NCBI GenBank assembly: GCA_017302015.1 | Contig: JAFLEE010000136.1 | Coordinates: forward strand, 1 to 8,760 | From: Spirochaetota bacterium | GTDB lineage: Bacteria; Spirochaetota; UBA12135; COTS27; JAFLEE01 | DNA length: 8,760 bases | Direction of reading: 5' to 3' | Shown here: positions 1 through 5,036 of the stretch, piece by piece | Layout of the letters: each line of letters starts with the position of its first letter | Numbering within the stretch: position 1 is the stretch's first letter | The notes under the pieces: model-generated | Database searches by the model: none | Told to the model about the DNA's origin: nothing | Seen by the model: the letters and a program-made list of their open reading frames with translations, nothing else | Program-made: the position numbers and the translations under genes

Positions 1-292
1 CGCCCCCGCCCCAATTGAGGTTGGCGCCCATCTGGGGCTCCCAGCCGCAGGTGTCGGCGATTTTGCGCTCTTCGCCCGATTCCAGGTCGACGAGGAACAC
101 TTCGCCCGCCTCGCCCGGGCGGCCCTGGCGGTCCTCGAAGGGCAGGCGGAAGACGGCCAAGAACCGACCGCTGGGGCTCAGGGGCGAGGTGTCGAAGAAA
201 CGGTGGAGGCAGCGGTCGGTCTTGGGCGTGACGCACCAGACCGGCACGCGGGGGTCGAACTCGGTGTAGCGGGGGAAGGCGTTGGGGTTCAT
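1..292 (-). CDS. N-terminus of an oligogalacturonate-lyase-like beta-propeller protein (partial)
   Basis: This is an open frame of 97 codons that starts at the ATG at 292-290 and runs off the left edge without a stop. The protein begins MNPNAFPRYTEFDPRVPVW. It contains LSPSGRFLAVFRLPF near residues 38-52 and EVFLVDLESGEERKIAD near 64-80. This pattern, in which a strand says what was done so far and is followed by a 'DLESGE' turn, is typical of WD40/PD40-like propeller blades, and the WEPQMGANLNWG segment fits proteins annotated as oligogalacturonate-lyase-like in polysaccharide degraders. I see no signal peptide. No good Shine-Dalgarno precedes the ATG (GAGTTAGGGC only). It lies 54 bp downstream of the AraC gene on the same strand, so co-transcription is likely. 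Propeller membership is fairly secure. A lyase activity is only a possibility because the catalytic part is outside the window. Confidence 0.72.
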   Translation of the reverse strand, partial: MNPNAFPRYTEFDPRVPVWCVTPKTDRCLHRFFDTSPLSPSGRFLAVFRLPFEDRQGRPGEAGEVFLVDLESGEERKIADTCGWEPQMGANLNWGGG

Positions 293-346
293 GCCCTAAC
301 TCTAACCCATTCCCGGGCGTGCGGGTTGCCTTATTCAGTCATCGGC

Positions 347-1273
347 TTATCTATTTAAGACATCGGGCCTGCGTTCGTCGACGAACCCCTCGGCCAGGAT
401 GACGTCTTGGCGCACGCCTTCCCGCTCCCGACGGCGCCAGGCCGCCGGGCTGAGGCCGCGGGACTTCTTGAAGACCCGGCTGAAATGGGGCACGCTCTCG
501 AACCCCGAACGCCGGGCCACCGCCTCGCATGTGAGGTTTCCCGCGCGCAGGAGCCCCTCGGCGGTCTCCATGCGCCGCGCGAGCACTTGGGCCCCGGGGT
601 TGTGCCCGAGGCGCTCCTGGAAGCGCCGGCTGAGTTGCCGGTAGGAGAGGCCGCTGGCCGCGGCGAGTTCGCCTAGGCGGAACGGGTGGACATGGTGCGC
701 CTCGATATAGCGCAGGGCGGCTTCGCAGGCCCGGTCTCCCGAGACCAGATCCGCGGCGGCCGGGCCCGCCGCTGTCTCCCCGCGCTTCCCCAGCCGGAGG
801 CGGCGCAGCAGGAACTCGCACAAGAGGAGGTCGCAGCTTTCCCGCCGGAAATCGCGTCGGCGGGCCCCCTCGCTGCGCAGCGCCGAGAGCAGTTGGTGCA
901 TCCCCGCATCCCCGCGGAAGATCCTCGGCAGGGCCGCCAACGCCCGGCGCAGCCGGGGCTCGAGGCGGAACTTCGCCTCGAGGGTGGCGACCCGCTGGCC
1001 AACATCGGCGGTGAACCCGTGGGATTCACCGGGGAGCGCCAAGAGGCAGGAAAAGGGCGCGGCCGGCCTGAGACCCTCGCGCAGATGGAATTGCCCTCGC
1101 CCGTGGACCACGAAGATGAGTTGGGCGAACGGGTGGCTATGGCGGGTGAGCGAACGCGCGGGGCGGTACTCGTAGCGCGCCGTCCAGAGCACCGTGGCGG
1201 GAAACGGGATGGGGCCCGCGGTCGCCGACGCCCGGGCCGTGGTTTTCCTGGATCCCTTCGGCGCGCGCGGCAT
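347..1273 (-). CDS. AraC-family transcriptional regulator with N-terminal cupin-type sensor domain
   Basis: A 308-residue DNA-binding regulator. Residues about 30-105 look like the AraC-type cupin ligand domain: RYEYRPARSLTRHSHPFAQL with His45 and His47, then IFVVHGRGQF. Residues about 181-282 are the paired helix-turn-helix domain: LGELAAASGLSYRQLSRRF (about 200-218), then CEAVARRSGFESVPHFSRVF (about 249-268), followed by the family's closing KKSRGLSPAAWRR. A 26-residue tail (REREGVRQDV onward) follows. Total length is normal for the family. The frame stays open upstream to 1546, but those 91 extra codons are arginine-rich, show no homology I recognise and overlap the end of the hydrolase gene, so I take the ATG at 1273. 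No Shine-Dalgarno precedes it (see the promoter entry). Its position between a glycoside hydrolase and a propeller protein suggests it senses a sugar and activates this cluster. That role and the ligand are inferred. Confidence 0.9.
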   Translation of the reverse strand: MPRAPKGSRKTTARASATAGPIPFPATVLWTARYEYRPARSLTRHSHPFAQLIFVVHGRGQFHLREGLRPAAPFSCLLALPGESHGFTADVGQRVATLEAKFRLEPRLRRALAALPRIFRGDAGMHQLLSALRSEGARRRDFRRESCDLLLCEFLLRRLRLGKRGETAAGPAAADLVSGDRACEAALRYIEAHHVHPFRLGELAAASGLSYRQLSRRFQERLGHNPGAQVLARRMETAEGLLRAGNLTCEAVARRSGFESVPHFSRVFKKSRGLSPAAWRRREREGVRQDVILAEGFVDERRPDVLNR

Positions 1274-1308
1274 GGGAGAGCTTATGCCCCGCCGCGCAGC
1301 GGCGTCAA
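1274..1308 (-). promoter_or_regulatory. Candidate promoter for the AraC gene, possibly leaderless transcript
   Basis: On the minus strand, TTGACG (1308-1303) and CATAAG (1286-1281) are separated by 16 bp and resemble -35 and -10 boxes (5/6 and 4/6 matches). Only seven bases lie between CATAAG and the ATG at 1273, so transcription would begin at or within about a base of the start codon. That would explain the missing Shine-Dalgarno. The spacer holds a dyad, CGCCGC-GCA-GCGGCG (1290-1304), which could be an operator. The boxes are imperfect and the background is GC-rich, so this is tentative. Confidence 0.35.
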
Positions 1309-1376
1309 GGCCCGAAGAATCGGTCGCGCCGGGATGGGGGATCGGGCTCCCCGCAACGGCCCGCCCCCGGGTGGAT

Positions 1377-1390
1377 TCGCGGCGCCGCGA
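1377..1390. repeat. Perfect 14-bp palindrome TCGCGGCGCCGCGA
   Basis: This palindrome lies in the 137-bp gap between the hydrolase stop codon and the AraC start, 20 bp past the stop. As RNA it would give a 5-bp stem with a GCGC loop and no U tract, so it is a poor intrinsic terminator. It could be a protein-binding site. A palindrome of this length made only of G and C (apart from its end bases) can occur by chance in DNA this GC-rich. Confidence 0.4.
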
Positions 1391-1410
1391 CCCGTCAGAT
1401 CGATGCGCCC

Positions 1411-3576
1411 CTATTTCCCCGCTTCGGCGACCCGGATCTCGTCGAACCAGATCTTTCCCGTCGAGAGTTCGAGGCCGAGGGTGAGTTCGAGTTTCGTGGC
1501 GTTCGCGGGGATGTCGACGGTGAAGGCGGCGTCCTGCCAATCCCATGACCCCGTCTTGAGCGCGGCCTGGGGGTAGTCTTTTTTCCCGTCGTCCTTGGTG
1601 ATGACCATCATGAACTTGGGGCCGTTATAGGTCTTGGGGGGGACGCTGATCGCCTCGCCTTTCGCCCGCGCCTTCAGGGTGACCTTCTTCCCCCGCATGG
1701 CCTCCACCGGGAGGATCGCGGTGGTGTTCTTCACCTTCCCGGCCTCCTCGAGGGCGATGCAAAGCGCCTTGCCGGCGGGACCGGCTTCCAGCGTGTAGGT
1801 CTTCGCCGGGAAACTTTTGGCCTCGCCGCCCGCGAAGGATTCCTGGAAGAAGACCCCGGCGGGAAGCGCCGCGGCCGGCGCCTGGGAAGCCTCGGCCGCT
1901 TTCACCGCAGGCGCCGCTTCTTTGGGGGCCTTTTCGGGGACGGCGCGCATCCATTTGGCCCGATCGGGGTATTTCGGCTTCTCGTTCTTCGCGAACCAGG
2001 ACAAGAGCACTTCCTTGCGCGCCGTGGTGGCGGCGGGGATGTGCTTGTTCTTGTCCACCGGTTCGTCGGCGAACTCCACGCTCCAGCCCGACCATTCCCG
2101 GAAGGCGTGGTAGGACCAATCCCAACCGTACTCCTCGAAAATCTCGATGACGTCGGAGAGGTAGCGGGAGGCCCCCGGCGCCCAACGCACGGCGCTGAAC
2201 TCGCCCAAATAGATCGGCACGTTATAGGCGCGTTGGAACTCGCGCACCGGCGCCAGCACCTTGCGCAGGGCTTCCTTGTCCCATTTCTTCCCGCGGATTT
2301 CGCCCGGATACGCGATGCCGGTGGTCGTGTTGTGCACGCCCTGGTGGGTGTACTCTCCCGGTTCGTACATATGCGCCTGGTAGATCACCCGGGGCACGTC
2401 GATGGGCTCGAGGTAGGCGAAGGCGGCGGGGGAATCCCATTCGGCGGATTCCACGATGATGGGGGTCTTCGGGTCGATGGCGCGGATGGCCCGGGCGGCG
2501 CGTGCCTGGGTCTCGAGGTAGCCCATGCCCGGTTCGGTCGGCTTGGTCTCCACCGGCTCGTTGATGAGGTCGAAGCCCCAGACGGCGGGGTGCCCCTTGT
2601 AGCGCTTGGCGAGTTTTTCCCAGACCGCCACGAAATGGTCCTGGTACTTCTTCTCGTAGAACATGCGCATGCTGCGGTCGTCGAGGCGTCCCCCGGGGGG
2701 CGAATGGAGGTCGATGGCGACTTTGAACCCGTAGGTGAGGGCGGCGTTGAGCATGCGGTCGATCTCGACGCAGGTCTCGTCGATCCAATGGTCGTACTCG
2801 ACGAGGTCGAGGTCGGTGCCCGCCTTGCCCCAGGCGCGGGTCATCTGGCAGCGGGCCAGGTTCCCCTTCCATTCCCCGGCGAAGACGCGGTAGTCCGCAT
2901 CGCCGAGGGAGGACGGGTGGAGCATCGCGCCGCGCAGTCGGGAGAGATCGTGGCCCCGGTCGGGCGCGGGGGCGTTGGCCTTGGGCGCGGGGCGCACCGG
3001 CAGGCTCTGGGAGATCACGGTGATCTTCAGGTCGTCGAACCAGACCTCGCCGGTGGACATCTCGAGGCCCAGGCTCAGGTCGGCGGTGAGGAGGTCGGCG
3101 AAGAGGACCGTGGTGAAGGAGAGTTCCTTCCAATCGAAGGTCCCGTAGACGTCGTTCTGGTTGACGTAATTTTCCGAAGCGGCCGATTTGTAGTGGAGCA
3201 TCCACTTCACGCCGTTATAGGCCTGGGGCGCCTTGGTGGCGCCCACGGCGCGCACCTTGGCGGTGCAGAGGACCTTCATCCCCTTGTAGCGCGAGAGGTC
3301 GATGGGCAGGTTGAGTTTATGGTGGCCGGGCGTCGCATCGGCGGGTACGCTCACCTTGAGGCACATGCCGCCGCCCACGCCCTCTTTCACCCATTTGGCG
3401 AAGGGGGCCTCGCCCCAGGCCTTGCGGCCCGCTTCGCTCTCGAAATCCGCGGAGAAGACCGTGTCGCCCTTTTTGATGCCCGCCGGGTTCGGCGCCAGCA
3501 CGCCCCACCCCTGGGCCTCTTCCGCCCCCAGGGCCATGGCCAGGATCATCGCGCTAAGCGTCAGGTTCCTCAACAT
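1411..3576 (-). CDS. Secreted GH5-type glycoside hydrolase flanked by two similar beta-sandwich modules
   Basis: A 721-residue exported endo-glycanase-like enzyme. Residues 1-23 form a signal peptide (MLRNLTLSAMILAMALG, then AEEAQG). Residues about 36-190 are a jelly-roll, CBM-like module, followed by a Pro/Ala linker (about 193-208). Residues about 210-545 are a (beta/alpha)8 barrel with GH5 landmarks: IDLHSPPGG (His291), DLINEP (acid/base Glu340), YQAHMYEP (His402, Tyr404), YLGEFSAVRW (nucleophile Glu459) and aromatic WDWSYHAFREW (485-495). A second Ala/Pro-rich linker (about 548-572) leads to a C-terminal module (about 573-721) resembling the first. Both modules end in LGLE-STG-x-(V/I)WFD. 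The start is set by GGAG at 3586-3583, six bases before the ATG, and by the signal peptide. Clan GH-A and GH5 are well supported by the residues. The substrate (beta-glucan, mannan or xylan type) cannot be read from sequence. It is divergent from the CE15-like esterase gene and probably heads the transcript into the AraC gene. Confidence 0.9.
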   Translation of the reverse strand: MLRNLTLSAMILAMALGAEEAQGWGVLAPNPAGIKKGDTVFSADFESEAGRKAWGEAPFAKWVKEGVGGGMCLKVSVPADATPGHHKLNLPIDLSRYKGMKVLCTAKVRAVGATKAPQAYNGVKWMLHYKSAASENYVNQNDVYGTFDWKELSFTTVLFADLLTADLSLGLEMSTGEVWFDDLKITVISQSLPVRPAPKANAPAPDRGHDLSRLRGAMLHPSSLGDADYRVFAGEWKGNLARCQMTRAWGKAGTDLDLVEYDHWIDETCVEIDRMLNAALTYGFKVAIDLHSPPGGRLDDRSMRMFYEKKYQDHFVAVWEKLAKRYKGHPAVWGFDLINEPVETKPTEPGMGYLETQARAARAIRAIDPKTPIIVESAEWDSPAAFAYLEPIDVPRVIYQAHMYEPGEYTHQGVHNTTTGIAYPGEIRGKKWDKEALRKVLAPVREFQRAYNVPIYLGEFSAVRWAPGASRYLSDVIEIFEEYGWDWSYHAFREWSGWSVEFADEPVDKNKHIPAATTARKEVLLSWFAKNEKPKYPDRAKWMRAVPEKAPKEAAPAVKAAEASQAPAAALPAGVFFQESFAGGEAKSFPAKTYTLEAGPAGKALCIALEEAGKVKNTTAILPVEAMRGKKVTLKARAKGEAISVPPKTYNGPKFMMVITKDDGKKDYPQAALKTGSWDWQDAAFTVDIPANATKLELTLGLELSTGKIWFDEIRVAEAGK

Positions 3577-3750
3577 GATTGGCTCCGTTTCGTCATTTCG
3601 GGATCGGCGAGCCTTCCGGCCCGCCCCCGTTCGTTTTCGAAAGTGTCGTTTAGGTCGGGGGGTCGGTCAAGGCGCCTCGGCGGGGATTCCACTATTTTTG
3701 GCCCTGCTTTCGCCGGGGCTTTCCGTCCCCCTTTTAGTGGATAGGCGATA

Positions 3751-3817
3751 ATCCGGGGGCGCCCTCAGGAAGACGGCGCCCCTGGATGCCGCGGCGGGTG
3801 GCCGAAAGGCGGCATCC
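3751..3817 (+). promoter_or_regulatory. Two competing hairpins in the leader of the CE15-like gene
   Basis: Hairpin 1 pairs 3751-3763 with 3775-3787. It has 13 pairs including one G-U (3755 with 3783) around the 11-base loop CTCAGGAAGAC. Hairpin 2 pairs 3784-3792 (GGATGCCGC) with 3809-3817 (GCGGCATCC), nine perfect pairs around a 16-base loop. That loop itself can fold as GCC-GAAA-GGC with the flanking bases at 3801-3810. Bases 3784-3787 belong to both stems, so the two full structures exclude each other. Hairpin 2 ends five bases before the Shine-Dalgarno AGGAG (3822-3826). The pairing is seen directly in the sequence. That it is transcribed and regulates translation is inference, and it matches no riboswitch class I recognise. 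Confidence 0.45.
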
Positions 3818-3825
3818 CCTCAGGA
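3762..3825 (+). repeat. Direct repeat CCCTCAGGA, two copies
   Basis: Copies lie at 3762-3770 and 3817-3825. The second contains most of the Shine-Dalgarno of the CE15-like gene. The first sits mostly in the loop of hairpin 1, so the leader carries a decoy-like copy of the ribosome-binding segment with no start codon behind it. Similarity extends to 11 of 13 bases (CCCTCAGGAAGAC against CCCTCAGGAGCAC). Confidence 0.5.
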
Positions 3826-3831
3826 GCACGC

Positions 3832-4914
3832 ATGACCCTCCCCGCATCCGACTTTCCCGATCCCTTCCGCATGGAGGATGGCCGAACCGTGGCGGACCCG
3901 GCCTCTTGGTCCCGACGGCGCGGCGAAATCATCAAACTCCTGTCCCTCGAATACGGGGAACTCCCTCCCCCCGCCCCCACCGACGCCGAGGTGCTCCATC
4001 GCCATCCGGTGGCGCGCTACGGGAACGCCGTCCACCACTCCCTGCGTTTGACCGCCCAGGGCCCCAAACCTTTCTCCTTCCTCGCGGATCTCTACCTTCC
4101 CCCGGGAGCGGGGCCCTTCCCGGCGGTGGTGAATGGGGACGCTTGCTGGCGCTACCTCACCGACGAGATCATCACGGAAGTCATCGCCCGCGGCTATGCC
4201 TTGGCCGCCTTCAATCGCCTGGAGTTCGCCGCCGATAATGGCCGCTCGGACCGCGCCAGCGGCATCTATCCGCTCTACCCCGACCTCGATTTCGGGGCCC
4301 TCGCCGCCTGGGCCTGGGGCTATCACCGGGTCATCGACCATCTCGTCTCACGACCCGAGATCCTCCCGGGGCAGGTCGCCCTCACGGGCCATTCGCGCGG
4401 CGGCAAATGCGTGCTCCTCGCCGGGGCCTTGGACGAGCGCATCGCCCTCACGAACCCGAACAATTCGGGATGCGGCGGCGCGGGATCCTTCAAATGGCAG
4501 GCGGAGAAATGCGAGACCCTCGCGGACATCCTCAAGGCCATCCCCTACTGGTTCTCCCCGCGGCTGCGGGAATATATCGGGAGGGAAAAAGAACTCCCCT
4601 TCGACCAGCATTTCCTCAAGGCCCTCATCGCCCCACGCGCCCTCCTCACCACCGAGGCCCTGGGCGATCTTTGGGCCAACCCCGAAGGCACCCTCCAAAC
4701 CCACCGCGCGGCGCGGGAGGTCTGGCGCTTCCTGGGGGCGGAGAACGCCGTCGCCGTCTCCTTCCGCGAAGGGGAGCACGCCCACAAAATCGCGGACTGG
4801 AGGACCCTCCTCGATTTCGCGGACCACCGGTTCCGCGGCGCCCCGGCGCCCAGGGGCCTCGGGGCGCACCCCTTCGGAGAACTTCCCCGCCCCTGGTCCT
4901 GGAAAACGCCTTAA
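3832..4914 (+). CDS. CE15-like (glucuronoyl-esterase-type) alpha/beta hydrolase without signal peptide
   Basis: A 360-residue serine esterase. LYLPPGAGPFPAVVNGDACW (about 88-106) is an early hydrolase strand and oxyanion region. VALTGHSRGGKCVLLAGALD (182-201) holds the G-x-S-R-x-G-K nucleophile motif characteristic of CE15 relatives, with Ser188. NPNNSGCGGAG (208-218) matches the family's Gly-rich segment after the nucleophile. ALIAPRALLTTEALGDLWANPEG (264-286) carries candidate acid residues. EGEHAHKIADWRTLLDFADHRF (313-334) holds the likely catalytic His316 or His318, followed by the usual DW-x-x-LLDFAD. CE15 enzymes cleave the ester between glucuronoxylan side chains and lignin, and related proteins are often annotated acetylxylan esterase. 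The start is firm: AGGAG five bases upstream, and no ATG, GTG or TTG in the open frame back to the stop at 3742. No signal peptide is present, so the protein appears cytoplasmic, which is odd for a lignin-carbohydrate esterase and suggests action on imported fragments. Confidence 0.85.
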   Translation: MTLPASDFPDPFRMEDGRTVADPASWSRRRGEIIKLLSLEYGELPPPAPTDAEVLHRHPVARYGNAVHHSLRLTAQGPKPFSFLADLYLPPGAGPFPAVVNGDACWRYLTDEIITEVIARGYALAAFNRLEFAADNGRSDRASGIYPLYPDLDFGALAAWAWGYHRVIDHLVSRPEILPGQVALTGHSRGGKCVLLAGALDERIALTNPNNSGCGGAGSFKWQAEKCETLADILKAIPYWFSPRLREYIGREKELPFDQHFLKALIAPRALLTTEALGDLWANPEGTLQTHRAAREVWRFLGAENAVAVSFREGEHAHKIADWRTLLDFADHRFRGAPAPRGLGAHPFGELPRPWSWKTP

Positions 4915-4961
4915 GCGGGGGTCGGGGAGGTACGGCGCATGCCCATTAAGGTTTCGCGTAT

Positions 4962-4976
4962 GGGCCCCGGGGGCCC
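4962..4976. repeat. 15-bp palindrome GGGCCCC-G-GGGGCCC
   Basis: Two perfect 7-bp arms surround one central base. It lies 31 bp upstream of the TATAAT box of the solute-binding gene, a position that suits an activator or repressor site. As RNA the loop would be too small for the full stem, so a DNA-level role is more likely than a terminator. Confidence 0.45.
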
Positions 4977-5006
4977 GATGACGCGGAAAAACAGGGCCTT
5001 TCTTTG
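4972..5006 (+). terminator. Weak terminator-like hairpin after the CE15-like gene
   Basis: GGCCC (4972-4976) can pair with GGGCC (4994-4998), followed by TTTCTTTG. The stem is only five pairs with a 17-base loop, so it would be inefficient. It overlaps the palindrome and lies just upstream of the next promoter. Read-through from the esterase into the solute-binding gene remains possible. Confidence 0.25.
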
Positions 5007-5012
5007 TATAAT
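5007..5012 (+). promoter_or_regulatory. TATAAT -10 box for the solute-binding protein gene
   Basis: A perfect TATAAT preceded by TG stands out in GC-rich DNA. Transcription would start near 5018-5020, giving a short leader that still includes AGGAG (5026-5030) and the ATG at 5037. No recognisable -35 lies 16-18 bp upstream (GCGGAAAA at 4983-4990), which suggests dependence on an activator. Confidence 0.6.
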
Positions 5013-5036
5013 GGAAGCCACCGTCAGGAGCCCCGC

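Larger units (their letters stand above)
3577..3831. promoter_or_regulatory. Divergent intergenic control region between hydrolase and esterase
   Basis: These 255 bp separate two divergent genes and contain no credible ORF. AT-richer patches stand out against the GC-rich background: 3630-3652 (around CGTTTTCGAAAG), 3688-3700 (TCCACTATTTTTG) and 3731-3752 (CTTTTAGTGGATAGGCGATAAT, given here in two parts: CTTTTAGTGG then ATAGGCGATAAT). TCCACTA (3688-3694) and TAGTGGA (3735-3741) form a spaced inverted repeat. On the plus strand GATAAT (3747-3752) is a good -10 match but has no convincing -35 at 16-18 bp. On the minus strand TTGACC (about 3668-3663) is a possible -35 for the hydrolase without a clear -10. 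The genes' position makes this the likely target of the AraC regulator, but I cannot identify its site. Confidence 0.55.

Noticed and set aside
304-335. Hairpin in the 54-bp gap before the propeller gene (AACCC ... GGGTT) as a terminator
   Set aside because: The stem has only five pairs with no U tract, so it gives no support for ending transcription between the two genes.
1274-1546. N-terminal extension of the AraC protein by 91 residues
   Set aside because: The extension is Arg-rich, overlaps the 3' end of the hydrolase gene and would make the regulator longer than usual. The ATG at 1273 gives normal family length.
686-1576. Plus-strand open frame opposite the AraC gene
   Set aside because: It is a shadow of the regulator, Arg/Pro/Gly-rich and without motifs.
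3688-3741. Spaced inverted repeat TCCACTA / TAGTGGA as an operator
   Set aside because: Seven-base arms 40 bp apart are about what chance gives in a region of this size. It is kept only as a note in the intergenic entry.
2041-3744. Long plus-strand open frame (567 codons) opposite the GH5-type gene
   Set aside because: Its protein is Gly/Val/His-rich without domains, and it lies antisense to a gene with signal peptide and catalytic motifs. Open antisense frames are expected in GC-rich coding DNA.
3747-3752. GATAAT as the promoter of the CE15-like gene
   Set aside because: It is a good -10 match, but no -35 is present at normal spacing, and its transcript would start inside hairpin 1, so I did not call it as a separate promoter.
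5004-5036. Upstream TTG start for the solute-binding protein
   Set aside because: It would put the TATAAT box and the AGGAG site inside the coding region and add charged residues before the hydrophobic segment. The ATG at 5037 has ideal spacing.
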